Below, piece by piece: positions 46,561 through 58,845 of a stretch of DNA of 64,000 nt (its first letter is position 1; each line of letters starts with the position of its first letter). The notes below the pieces were generated by a model that did no database searches, was not told the DNA's origin, and saw only the letters and a list, made by a program, of their open reading frames with translations. The position numbers and the translations under genes are program-made. The stretch is taken from positions 16,521,410 through 16,585,409 of the forward strand of contig JABACO010000003.1 in NCBI GenBank assembly GCA_013339895.1, read 5' to 3'. The DNA comes from Ephydatia muelleri (lineage: Eukaryota; Porifera; Demospongiae; Spongillida; Spongillidae).

Positions 46561-48429
46561 CTGCAGGCTTATCACATTTAATGTACTATTCAAGAATGAA
46601 AATTTTGATGATCAGAGTGAAATTCTGTTTTTGTGGTTTGTGCTTCCATAATTTCTACACAATGACAACATTCCTGTTTATCTTTGGTGTTAGAAAGTAT
46701 ACAGCTATATTTATGTTTTTTATATATCTAGCTTCCATTTTATGAAACTTTGCTCTTTACTGGAAAAGTTAGTAGTGGGGTTAGTTGGGCCATTTGCAAA
46801 GGGGTAAGTTGAGCCTTTGCCTAGGGTTACACATTGCTGTTGTAGGCCTAGCCTAGGGTTAGGTTATATTGCAAAATGGGTTATAAATAAGCTTGATGAT
46901 GCCACGCCTATGTCATGAAGCCACGCCTATGTCAGTAGCAAGCACAATAAAATGTGGACAGCAACCAGGAACCTGGGAGGTATGGGATAGTCTAGGACTC
47001 AGATGTCCAGTGTGTTGGACATGGTCTCATTGATCCACAGTCCATGTAGTTCACTGTACCAGGGGACTATGATGGGATGGCCAACACCCTATCTACATCC
47101 CATGTAGGTCCTTGTATGCCATGATTGAGCCAGAGACAATAGCAATTGTTTGATCTTTCCAGTCAGCTGTGTGATTACCCTGCCCTTGAAGATTTTATGA
47201 TGAAGCTTGTTTTGTGTTTGGTGATGGGGAGGGTAAGGGGGGAGGTAGCGATGGGGGCAGGGGGAGGGGCAGGGCTGCTTTGGTGTTGACCCATGTAAAA
47301 TATGACATACTGGCCAGTCATTGTACAGTTATGTGGGGCTGGTTGCTTGCACTCTATTTGGATGAGGTCATTGCTCACTACAACAGCTTCAGAGGGACAT
47401 TCCCACACAAGAGAAGCCATCAGGTGCAATTGAGGTGCTCCTCATCAGTTCCATTGCTGGTAAGGCCACATGCGTTTCATCACTGTACCTTGTGTCTCTC
47501 ACCAAAATGAAACCCTTCAGTGAGCAGAAGTAGAAATGCAGTAATGCAGACATGCACTTGACCATATAAGGCAGTAATGCAGACATGCACTTGACCATAT
47601 AAGGATTACTACGGCAAGAGTGGCTTAACCTGATGTGTTCTTTGATGCATTCCGTGGCTGGCACACATCTTGAAGTTGGCTGTGGTTAGGGGCAGGGAAC
47701 CTGTCCAGCAGACATCTTCGTCACCTGTTGTGACAGTGGCATCTCAGTGTCCGTTGACGTCATCGTTACATATGGATGTGTACTTGAGGAAATTATAAGA
47801 ATAATTTGAGCCCCACCCACTTTTGTTTTCACCGACTAATTGCAGACAGATACAAGATGGAGCATTGGAACAATCATACATTTATTCGCCATGCAGACTT
47901 TTTTTGAATCACATTCCAATTTTTTGGTGGACCTAGAGAGCAGACTCACAAAAGAAGATAAAATGAAGTAAGAAGATTTGGTTCTGTTTGCCGCTGTTAT
48001 CGCCCGAGTAATTTCACATTACAAAGTCTTCATATACAAGGTGAGTGCGCAAAGGGAGAAACGGGTCTGGCGTATTATAGAGACAAACTTAATGTGAACA
48101 GAATTCGGCTTGGAGTGGTAAAAGATACAGAGGCTGCTAAGGAGGTAATGGTGCGCACGAGGGTTGTCATGCTACAAAAATAAAAAAGAACACATCCTCA
48201 TTTATGGAGTAAATATTTTGACTTACTATTTCTCTTTATTAAGTTAAGTATCACCTAATTGTATGTATTTCATGGTTTTATTCTTGAAATCAAATTTTAG
48301 AGTTTCCTACTTCAAGCAGTGAGATATGTACTAGGCTGGTATTAGTATTCCAATGCAGAGTACGCACTATGTACTGTAAAACTAAAGTCCAAAGATAGGC
48401 GTTCACTTCATGATGTAGCCAACAGTGAT
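46561..48429. other. No gene recognised
   Basis: Mostly unique sequence. A G-rich stretch (gggggaggtagcgatggggg) lies near 47,235-47,275. A 33-bp direct duplication containing gcagtaatgcagacatgcac occupies about 47,536-47,602. Short minus-strand frames in 47,175-47,660 may be transposon debris but are not identifiable. Confidence 0.4.
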
Positions 48430-51024
48430 GTGCTACGGTATTTAGTTGAAATGGTCAATAAAACTATGCCTACAGCAGCGGTTATTTTACCCCCTACGTG
48501 TCGGGTATGCAAGGCTTGCTTGAAAAGAGTTAGAAAAGCATTAAATCTCAGTTCACTGATTCACCATCAATTAGTGCAAGCGGGAAATGCTATCTTGAAA
48601 GACGTCACTCAGTCAATTGAATGCACGTCAATGTCGTCATGCAGAAACTATTCCCAGCCATAAAAGAGCTATAGCTATTGACGATCAAGATACTACTGTT
48701 CCTAAACAAAGAGCCGTAAACACTGCAAACTTGTCTTCAGTAAGAAGAGCTCTAGATACTTTGATTCCTTCAGATGCACATGCAGCAATCTCCAGCTGTT
48801 ACGTAAGCTTATTGCATAATTGAATAGTAGCTAGGTTTGTGACCATATCACCGCATGGCATTGTCACGAAAATTTTGGTCCAGGCAAAAAAATTCCGCCG
48901 GAGTCTATTTGACACCAATGATTGTCTGGTACAACTAAAACCAGTCCATGCATGCGCAACGCCAGTCAAACACGTGGAAACACAGTACAAGCGGAGAATG
49001 TCGACGAATGAGAAAGAAGCAGTGAAGGAAAACTTAGTTGAAGACTTGGCTTACCAGTATCTGCAGAAAACAAATGAAGGGCGCAAAAGGTATATTAGAA
49101 GGAAAGCAGCGAAATTTGTTGTGAGGGATGGAGAACTTCTTTAAAAAAGATTAACAGAGAGAAGGCTTACATTTTGCCGTGTTACATACGTACAAACACA
49201 GAAGAACAGCAACGAATTCTTCATGGTTGCCATAATGATCCTACAGCTGGACATATGGGAGTGAAGCATACATTGAAAGGATGACATGACGTGACAAACA
49301 TGGCAGGCTTTCTGTATTGTTAGAAACCGGTATCAATGCTCGTTCATGTAGGTAGCTAGATGTGACATCTGTCAGCATGCAAATAGGAAGCTCATCCACA
49401 CTGCTCCTGAACTCCATCCTGTTCCAGTCAAGTCCCCATGTCATCACATAGGAATTGATTTTGTGGGACCCATATTGAAGTCAGAAACTGGAAATCGGCA
49501 TGTCTTAACTTTTAGCGATTATTTTTCGAAGTGCGTTGAAGCTGTTCCTCTTCCTTCAAAACATGCTTTTGGAGTTGCAACTGCACTATTCAAGGTATTA
49601 ATGCATGAGCTGTATTTGCTGTTACTCTAATGCTGTGTAATTAGAAATATTAAAACAGTTGTATAACATGAGATCAGTATATTTAATGTGATATGCATGC
49701 ACTACGTGTGTAATTCTTTCGATTACTTGTAACAGCTTTTCATGTTGATGGGTTTGTCTAAAGTGATAACAACTGATAATGGAACAGAATAAAAAAATGA
49801 TCTCAACAAACACCTGATGGAGCTACCGAGGATTGATCAGAGATTTACCACAGCATACACGGCATAATCTTCAGGTTTGAAGATGCACATTGCTTCAAAC
49901 ATGCTTGCAACTTGTCACCATACATACCAGCTTCCTTTCTCTATGTCAATAATTGGTTAACACCCATGTGATCTGATTGTACTACGCATTTCTACTAGGA
50001 TGTTGTAACTGCTATGATGATAATTAATTCAGGATGATCATTAAAATTCTATCATTTAAATGATGCCTAGAAATAATAATAATAATAATAATTATAAGGA
50101 GATATGCATTGTATTCAATACTTTCCAGTAAATAGTTATGCCTTTTTATAGAAGTTTCTATCTTTGAATTGATTAAATAGTTGAAATAACTCTGGGGCAA
50201 CTCATGTTTTCATTACATGATAATTGGTACTAATTAATGGATACACATTTAATTTTGCTTGCAATTGTATACATTTTTGAGCATGTCGACATAGAGATGC
50301 AGACAGAAGGTGTAAATGATATTCAATGTTTTAGCCTAAGTACATCTGACATTGAAAGAATAACAGATCAAAGGCTGGGTATTATAAAATATCTAAAATC
50401 AATATTGACAAAGTGCAATTCAAGCAAAAGCAAAACTACGATACATGTAGGATACATGCAAACCCCAAAGCTTATCAAGTAGGAGCTAAAGTCCTTAAGA
50501 AGGATTTTACAAGAAAAAAGAGAAAAGGTGGCAAAATGGATTATTCATCATAACAAATAGCCTTGGAAAGGGTCTGTACTCCCTCACATCAGTTGAAAAC
50601 CCTGCGAAGGTCATTAAGAGTGTTAATGGTGTTCACCTTAAACCATACCTTTCACCAATCACATCAAATTGTCATTCTGATAAATATGACAAATGATGAT
50701 GGCCCTATAAAAGATAATGATTTTGGTGTTTCTGTCAATATGGATGGTTGTGTTAGGTGTTGGTTTGGGTTCTATACAAGATGATGCTACTGAGGAATAT
50801 GATCAATCTGTTAAAGAACGTGGTTCTGAGCATGATGGTCTAAAGGAGATGATGATTTTAAAGGAGGCAACGATGGTTCTACACAAAATGTTGTTTGTGG
50901 TGATTCCCTAAAATATGACAGTGAAGGAGGACATGAAGGTTTTAGAAAAATGAAAAAGGTTGTTGTGATCCACAAAACAATCGATGTTTCAAAACATTCG
51001 AAAAGGCTGCAGATGCAATAGTGG
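48430..51024 (+). pseudogene. Decayed integrase gene (Ginger/KRBA2-like or gypsy-type)
   Basis: Fragments in shifting frames read as one protein. In order they are an N-terminal region (48,470-49,140, VEDLAYQYLQKTNEGRKRYI), an H2C2 zinc domain (HGCHNDPTAGHMGVKHTL, then CDICQHANRK at about 49,365), integrase core pieces (IGIDFVGP, FSDYFSKCVEAVPLPS, VITTDNGTE) and a C-terminal phrase (GAKVLKKDFTRKKRKGGKMD at about 50,480). Stops and frameshifts break every segment, and an AT-rich insertion of about 400 bp (49,860-50,270) separates core from tail. No RT was found nearby, which favours a Ginger- or KRBA2-like DNA transposon origin over an LTR element. Confidence 0.6.
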
Positions 51025-51106
51025 TGTAGCACTCTGAACCGTGATTAGAACCTTGAACCCTGATCTTGTGTGCATGTGTGTATTGTCCTGTATTTGGTAC
51101 CTACAC

Positions 51107-53950
51107 AGCCAATTATTACCAATATTGGCTCAAGGATGACATGGAGCCATTTCACGGATTTGTTATTAGCTACTATATAGCGCTGTTCTCTGTGTGAATC
51201 GGTAAGCGAGTGATTGTATCGGTCCCTTTTCGTGTTTGTGGTGTTTAGATGCCAAGTTATTATTGGAATTCTCTCATATTGTACCTCTTATTAGAGCGCA
51301 TCTGGGTAGTGGCCATGGAGGAGAATTGGGGAAAAAAGAGAAAGCGATGGAGATAAGGACAAGGTGTTGTCTTTGAGTTGGATGTGTTTGACCAGAGGTA
51401 TATCTCTGGTATGGCTACGTGAGTTGACTTGATAACAGCATTTCACAGAGGCTAAATATCAAAACACCAGTGCACTTGGTGTTGTCGTTGTGACTTGAAT
51501 GCATGTGGCTATGTGAGTTGACTTGATAACAGCATTTATGGAATTCACACAGGTTCACTCTTTTGGATATCCAAACACCAGTGCGCTTGGTGTTGTCGAT
51601 TAAGGAGTCTTGTGACTTGGATGTGAGTTGAAATAGTAATGGTGTTTATTTGCAAATATATTCAGGGTGGTGATTTGTCACACAGCTTTCCAAATGACCA
51701 TTGACACTGCAAGGTATGTGAACATGTGTGGTGGTAATGCTTTTGCTATCCAGCACAGGGTTGTACACAGACCATTAAGACTGTTGAGTGGACAAAGCGT
51801 CTGTCCATTGCTCCGGTGGTCGCAGTGCCAATAGAAGGAGAGAGAACAAGGGACTGAATAAAATAGTTTATTGTTATGCTTCTGTATAACACCTTATACG
51901 CATGCGCAGAAACCTCAACCCAGACAGCTTGGCCACTTGTGTTCCCGTGAACTCTGCACCTAATGTATTGTACTGTATATAAATGCATGTTTCTGCAGTA
52001 TTGTACACTTCTCTCATTATTATATTTTGGGTACAACCTGGCCTGTGGACGACGCAATGACTGACGACAGCTCTGTGAACGTGGACAGCGCCTATACGAA
52101 GGTTGTGCGATACTGCGCAAGGCCACCCACAAAATTCACCGCGAAGACAGACTGGGAACTCTGGCTTATCCGTTTCGACGCATACGCTGACGAAGCAAAG
52201 ATAGGGAAAGGGGACCGAGGAAAAGAGTTGCTGTCTCTGCTAGACGACGAACCCTTCAGGTTAGTTTACCAAAATGGATTGGTTGAGAGCAAGGACTACA
52301 GCGCTGTCTGCGAGTGTCTAACGTTAAGGTACGGCAAGACTGGCATGGGGCTGGAGTGGCAGATGAAGTTGCAGTGCCGCGTGCAACGACCCGGGGAGTC
52401 ATTGCTAGACTTTGCGGGAGAGTTGCGAATGATAGCCTCTAAGGCCTTCCCGGACTGGTCGAATGGACAGTTAGAGGAACTGGTTCGTAATCAATTTATT
52501 CAGGGTTCAGTTTCTCCCACCGTGCAGATGCAGCTGATGAAGGACATGCCGCACAGCATCAATGATGCGGTGGAGTTGGCGCGAAAATTGGAGACTGCTG
52601 AGCAGGCACAGAGGTGCCTGTGCCAAGAAAGACGGGACCAGATTCCAGCCTCAGCTCTCTTGCCCGTCGGAAGGGGTGTGTTAGAGGACAAACTGGACCG
52701 TCTGACGGCGGACGTACAAAAGCTGACAGAGAGGATGGCTGGTTTATCCAGTGAACCATTGTCTACCGACAAGTCGGAGCCTAGGAGGAGGACCCCGCTA
52801 CGATGCTGGCATTGTCGGCAGCCAGGCCATGTTTGAAGGGAGTGTCCAGCCCTCCAGCAGCAGACTCCTTTAAACTCCAGGGGGCCGGCGGGAGAGGTCT
52901 ACCACCGGCTGTGACCCCTCAGACCAAAGATAAGGAGGATGCTAAAGGTAAATTCAAATCAGTAACATTTGTTGGGGGTACACGTATAGACACCAGGTCA
53001 GCGCCTGGTATTCGTGGTTTAATTGAACATTGCAGTGTCTCAATGCTAGTTGACACAGGTTCTGCAGTTACAATAATTCGGGCTGACATATGGGAAAAGG
53101 TTTCAAAGTTTACTGTAAGCACTCTGGCTCGAACTACACAAGCAGTGGTGGCAGCAAATGGAAAGGGTCTTCAACTGGACGGTCAGGTGGTATTGAATAT
53201 TCATGTGGGTGGGTTGCATGTGGACCAGCTTTTCCTTGTTGCAAGGGATCTGACACAAGAATGCCTTCTGGGAGCTGACTTTCTGTGTGCTAATGGTTGT
53301 GCCATTGATTTTGATGCTAGATCAATGTCAGCAGGAGGAGAGGTAGTGATCTTACAGTTCAACCAGTTGGGACCATTGGTCTGTGATGCTGTCGTCATGG
53401 AGAGTATCTCTATTCCTGCGATGGTAGCGACCTTAATGGTGGATGGAAAGATGTGCAGAAATAGTAATGTAGGGATCTTGGAACCCCAGCCCAATTTCAT
53501 GGAGCATCATGGTTTGGCAGTGGCACATTCGGTGGCAATCAACAGAGATGGTGCAATCCCGATGCAAATGTTGAATCCAGGTAATTCATCAATAACTCTC
53601 CACAAAGGTGAGAAGTTAGGAAGGTTTGTGCCATTGGAGGGTCCATATGGTGTTCATGTAGTGGAAGCATCACAGGGGCGTATTAGTGCATGTGAGAAAG
53701 ACAGGGAGGTGGGACCAGAGATTATTGAGAGCCTGATTATGGGGGTGGAAGGTCTTTCAGACATAGAACTGGAGCAGTTAAGAATGTTACTGTGCCAATT
53801 TTCAAGCATTATCTCCACATCAGACTCAGACATAGGCAGAACTCGTCTTGTGCAGCACCACATTGATCCCCAGGGTGCCAACCCTGTTAAGCAGCCACCA
53901 CAAAGGCTACCATTCCACCGTCCAATTGTTGATTTCTTGCTGCGTATACA
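51107..53950 (+). mobile_element. gag-protease element inserted inside the 5' LTR
   Basis: The frame 52027-52836 encodes a gag-like protein (WELWLIRFDAYADEAKIG, LEWQMKLQCRVQRPGESLLD) ending in a CCHC knuckle CWHCRQPGHV that is cut by an in-frame TGA. The frame 52803-54011 carries an aspartic protease (MLVDTGSAVTIIRADIWE, LLGADFL) and the RT lead-in (KQPPQRLPFHRPIVDFLL), then stops abruptly where the host LTR resumes. About 900 bp of non-coding sequence precedes gag. RT, RNase H and integrase are absent. TACA lies at both junctions (51102-51105, 53947-53950). It is either a non-autonomous gag-pro insertion or the result of recombination. Confidence 0.7.
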
Positions 53951-54007
53951 TGATCCTTTTGTTGATACTACTGCCAAGTCTGTTACATTAGTGTCAGGAG
54001 TTGGATC

Positions 54008-54448
54008 ATGAATGCCGAAGTCAGAGTCCGAGACCTCGGGAACACCGGCCATCAGACGAGAACAGCAGATAGTAAGGATGAGTGGGCGCTCACCTCCACG
54101 GTTATCAGGATGATGGACCTAACACTCTGGCTAACACAGTATGAGCTATACGTTCGCCAGGCAAAGATCCCCGAAGACCAATGGACGTGTGAGCTGTTGT
54201 CGCGGCTGGAGGACACACCTTTCCGTATTGTTACACAACAAGGGTTGGCTGTCTCCACAGACTACCAAGCAGTTGTTCGCTGTCTGAAGGCCCAATACTA
54301 CCCTGACAGAAACGAACTCGAGTGGCAGTTTAAGTTGCAGCAGCGTACGCAGAGGACTGATGAAAAATTGGGCAAATTTGTCGGAGTACTGACTGAGCTA
54401 GCTGATAAGGCACATCCTCAATGGTCCCGGAGCAGTGACAGCAAATAG
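54008..54448 (+). pseudogene. gag remnant of the split-LTR element
   Basis: An open 146-codon frame includes LTLWLTQYELYVRQAKIPED and LEWQFKLQQRTQRTDEKLG, clearly related to the gag of the inserted element (both share PFR.V.Q.GL and LEWQ..LQ) but well diverged. It is followed by stops; the zinc knuckle is not preserved. Confidence 0.75.
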
Positions 54449-55449
54449 TGAGAAATCATTTTATCCAAGGCATTCACTCTCCCACTGTCCAGCTGAAGTT
54501 AATGCGCAAAATGCCAGCGACGCTTGCTGAGGCGCTACAGTAGCCACACAACAGAAAAGATTGCACAAAGAAAGGAGAATGCACAAATCCTTGGCTGTCG
54601 AATGCCTTGAGGAGCTACGTGTCTGCTCTGGAGCCTGTCAAGCGCACACTTTCCACTATCAAGCAGTTGACCAGGCAACGTCAGGAGTCGGAGACTGCAA
54701 TATGACAATTACAGGAACAGTTGGAGCTATTGAAGATGCCTGCCGGATTAGCAGCCACAAGGCCCAGGAAGGAGTACACCACTTGGGAAAGCAGGGTGGT
54801 AGCACCACTTGAACTGCCCTCATCGGAGAGCAGGGAAAGGGAGGGACAGTGTAGCAGTGGTAAGCTCAACATTGATGGTGATAGGTACTGTTACAGGATG
54901 CAGCACCAAACTGCTGTTGGACACTGTGTCAGCAGTTACACTGATAAGGGAGGATGTATGGAAGAAGTTTTAATGGTAAAGGATACAGTTTGGAAGCACC
55001 AGTACGAACAGTGGTAACTGGCTGAGAATGGTGAAAAACAGGGCTATGTGCATTGGTGATTAAAGTCAGCTGTACACATGTTGTTAATAGTTAGAAGCCT
55101 TACTCAAGAGTGTCTTCTTGGGGCTGATTTTTGTCTCAACATGATTGTATTCTGGACATGCAGCAAGAGGTGTTGTATGCAGGTGGGCAACAAGTACACA
55201 TGTGATATGAGCATGTTGATAATACTGTCCGAGGCAGAGAACAATGAGATACCACTCTATTGCCAGATACATCTTCCAGTAACAATACATGCAGATCAGT
55301 CAGCTGATAGACCAGGCAGATGTCCCTTTGGAGCCGCTTAATAAATTCATGGAACAACACTGTCTTGTCATGGCATATTCCTTGTCTCAGGCAAGTTCCT
55401 CAAAGACAGTAAATCATTCTTAATCCTTCAGAAACTGTGATGGTGAGAA

Positions 55450-56120
55450 GTGGCGATTACAAGGCCCATCAGCCATACTGTGTGCAGCGTGATGCAGGAG
55501 CCTGTAAATATCACAGCAAAGGCTGGAGTGGAAGACATGGTCGCCCTCATGCTACGTGGTGCTGACAAGCTGTCCGAAAAGGAAAGGAACGCCGCAGCAT
55601 CACAGTTGCTGGAGTTCAAGGATGTGATTACAGTAGGGGAGAACAATTTTGGCCACACCAGCCTAGTGTACCATTCGATTGACATAGGGAGCAGTAAGCC
55701 AATATGTCAGCAGGCTATATGACTACCTGTTCACCAGAAGCAGGAGGTTCATGAGTTAATGGATGATATGCTGTCACGTGGGGTTATTGAACCTAGTCAT
55801 AGTCCCTGGGCATTCTCCATTGTGTTAGTCAGTAAAAAAAAAAAGGGTTCATGCGGTTTTGTGTGGATTTTTGGAAGGTGAATGACTGCACCCGTAAGGA
55901 TGTCCAGCTTCTCCCCAGAATTGATGCTACATTGGATGCCCTGAGAGGTGCTCGCTACTTTTCAACCATAGGTTTGGCTAGTGGCTACTGGCAGGTTGCC
56001 GTTACCCCTGGGTATAAGGAAAAAACTGCATTTGTAACTCCAGTCTCTGTGGCCTCAATGAAGGAACTTGGTGTTGAGAGAAGGCATTTTGTATCGCCAG
56101 TGTGGGGGGGGCAGATATAG
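55450..56120 (+). pseudogene. Truncated reverse transcriptase of the split-LTR element
   Basis: Frames 55450-55722 and 55851-56120 contain the RT lead-in (GENNFGHTSLVYHSIDIG), ELMDDMLSRGVIEPSHSPWA, RFCVDFWKVND and a mutated motif A. An 11-base A-run at about 55,837-55,847 marks a frameshift. The palm after motif A is missing. Confidence 0.75.
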
Positions 56121-57154
56121 ACACCTTCAGCTGGTTCTTCCATCAGTCTGGGTACCAGACATCCTGTACGGACTACACGACTCCATTATTGGAGGACACC
56201 TGGGAACAAGAAAGACACTTGAGAAAACATAGGCCAGGGCGAGGACGGGATGTAGAGCAATGGTGTAGTAAGTGTTTAGTGTGTAATTCATGCATAAGAG
56301 GAGGGCACCATTGGGGCTCTTACCAGGAGCTCCACGTGGGAGTAAGTATATTTTAGTGGTGGATGATTACTTTACTAAGTGGAAGGAAGCCTACCCATTG
56401 AATGTGGAAGCTAACTCAGTTGCCTGGGTTTTGACTTCGTGTGTCGATTTGAGGTGCCTGAGTCTCTCCACACAGACCAAGGAAGGAACTTCGAGTCTGC
56501 CTTGATAAGAGAAATATGTCAACAACTTGGTGTGCGGAAGACACGAAAAACCCCTTACCATCCGCAGTCAGATGGGTTGGTTGAGAGATTTAATAACGCT
56601 GTACTGGTGATGCTGAGTATATGGCTGTTCAGCAGGATGAAGTCAAATGGGACCTACTATTGCCATCTCTTCTTTTGGCTTATCGTACCAGTGTTCATGA
56701 AACAACAGATGCTACGCCCTTCAGTTTAATGTTCGGATGAGATCCGTGCCTTCCAGAGGATATCTTGTATGGTATCCCACTTGAAACATGTGAGTCACCT
56801 GAACACTACAGCCAGATCTTGGTAGGGAGGATGACAAGAGCTTACCAGCTGGTCCAGGAGAAGGCCAGAAGAAAACAGAATCACCAGAAGGAGGTGTATG
56901 ACAGAACAATCAGGGGTCACCCATACCAGGAAGATGATATTGTATTTCTTCATATTTGAGTGGTCCCAAGGGGGTGCTCAAGGAAGTTCGTAAGACCTTG
57001 GCAAGGCCCTTTCAAAGTTATCAAGGTTATTAGTTTATTTGATTGCAGCAATCCCAGAAGGAAACAAGTTGTTCACTTTAATCGACTGAAGCCTGCACCA
57101 GGCAGCTCAGACCAGTGCGATGACCTTCTACATGTACCACCATACCCAAGATGA
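56121..57154 (+). pseudogene. Integrase remnant of the split-LTR element
   Basis: Shifting frames show the zinc region (DSIIGGHLGTRKTLEK, then CSKCLVCNSC), the first catalytic Asp (YILVVDDYFTKWKEAYP), the second (LHTDQGRNFES) and the Glu (SDGLVERFNNA). A C-terminal GPF domain follows (RPWQGPFKVIKVISLFDC, HFNRLKPAP). At least four frameshifts or stops interrupt it. Confidence 0.78.
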
Positions 57155-57565
57155 TGATGTTGAAGATATGTAAATCGCTTATCCAGAGAGGAAGTACAAA
57201 TACAAACCACACCTCTTGATGTGCCAGTAGCAGACCCACACAGGGAAACAAAACAGGTACAGGATGAAGAGCCCCCATAGGCACTTGCCCCTCTGGAAGA
57301 TAGGCCGGGTCCTGTGCTGCAGAACACATGACCCCCACCTAGCATGGTATGGGGAGCAAGTGAGCATACCGGACAGCATTCCTAAGGATGTCAGCATTGG
57401 AGTGTGAGGACGCACTCCAAAGCAAAGAGAGTGAGTGGTGTAGCACTCTGAACCTTGAACCCTGACCTTGTGCGCATGCATGTATTGTCCTTTATATATG
57501 TATGTATTTCATACCTACAATGATCATTTTGTTGGTACTACTGCCAAGTCTGTTACATTGTTACA

Positions 57566-58653
57566 GTGGTATATAATGCAAGTGTAAGAAAAGTGGAACT
57601 AAATGCTCAGTTTTTTTTCACCCCATGCACTAATGTACGAATTGCACATATCCTTCTAAGACCAAAAATACAATTTTAATCAGTGTGTGCCATCTACAAC
57701 TTAGTAGCCCTTACAATGCGTGATCATAAGAAAACGGAGAATGGTTGTGTGATTACATCATTCATGCTAGCCAAATGTACATATCCCAGTGTTGGGGTAT
57801 CCAGAATCCTATTCTTGCAGTAGCTTTCAGCATGGGACCATGTGAGTAGGAATTTTGCATCTCAACAAGAACCATTGTATGTATGGTTGAAGAAAGTAGA
57901 GGCAGATATTATAAAATCATCCAGTACTGAAATGATTGCCAAGTATTGTGATTTGCAATGGCAAAAATAAGGCAGTGATTGTGGCCTTTGCCATTGCTTT
58001 TGCCATATGTCTTTGCTGTGGAACTGATCCAACCACTTTTTGTTTTGACCAAGACGAAATGAGACCCCACCTAATAAAAAGCATTATAAATAAAACATGT
58101 CCTAGCAATGCTATAAGTAAAAGAGCAAAGTAAGTGGACAATAATCTGAAATTATAGCCATTTTCTGTTCCTGTCACTTGCCAAATGATGGCACACAAAT
58201 GGTTCAGTGTTCTCACTGCTTACAATTGTACCACAGCGCATGTGTACGTTTTGAAGCTTATGATTTCATGGAACTGTAGTAACTGTCCTTTTAAATAGTG
58301 TTCTATGCATCTCTGTTATTTCAATCATGCCTCTCTGCATGTCAAGTTATTTCACAAGTGTATGCATGAATGTAAGACTATGCATTTTTGAGTGCTCCGT
58401 TACTCAAAGGCATATATAAGTAGTATCATTAACAACGTTAATGAGAATACCCAGTACATGAGAGCAGATTCAATTGTAATAACATGCGGACCCACGTTTA
58501 GCAGCCGGCAAAAAATGGTCAGGGTGGTGGACTACTTTTGGCAAGGTCGGACCACTTTTGGTTGCTAAAAGTGGTCCACCCGGACTACATTTAGGTAGGA
58601 CCACTTTTGCCATGACAGCATTTCTTCAGAATGCTTAATTGTAATCTGGTCAC
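57566..58653. other. No gene recognised; hairpin-bearing repeat at the right edge
   Basis: Unique sequence up to about 58,490. Between 58,525 and 58,610 the phrase ggaccacttttg recurs in both orientations, including a perfect 11-bp stem (58549-58559 with 58567-58577, loop of 7). This looks like a fragment of a small inverted-repeat element adjoining the young Ty3 insertion. Confidence 0.55.
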
Positions 58654-58658
58654 CAGAT

Positions 58659-58807
58659 TGTAGAGTAGTGTATGAACCATATGGTGTGCATGAATTAGAG
58701 TGCGCATGCGCAGGACAGTGGTAGACAGGTAGAACCAGCAGCAGGCTGTGGTGTGTGATTGTGCTGTCCTTTTGTGGTATATTTACACTGGTTGTTGCGT
58801 TACTACA
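58659..58807 (+). repeat. 5' LTR of the young Ty3 element
   Basis: 149 bp, TG...CA ends. It contains gcgcatgcgcag, an NRF1-type palindromic GC-rich core that could drive transcription (inferred). Confidence 0.95.
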
Positions 58808-58845
58808 TTTGGCGACGAGGGTGGCTCTTCGACGGGTTCTCAAGA

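Larger units (their letters stand above)
51025..57565 (+). mobile_element. Decayed Ty3/gypsy element with a split 5' LTR
   Basis: The 3' LTR is 57439 to 57557 or 57565 (tgtagcactctgaacc to tctgttaca). Its first two thirds are matched at 51025-51106 and its last third at 53951-53987, so the 5' LTR is interrupted by 2.84 kb. Internal parts in order: gag (54008-54448), a remnant protease (LGADF at about 55,110), RT start (55,450-56,060), then integrase (56,150-57,140). The RT motif A reads STIGLASGYWQV, with Gly where the catalytic Asp should be (55971-55973). The rest of RT and all of RNase H are deleted near 56,060-56,130. GTGG on both sides (51021-51024, 57566-57569) may be a target duplication. 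The element is inactive. Confidence 0.8.
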
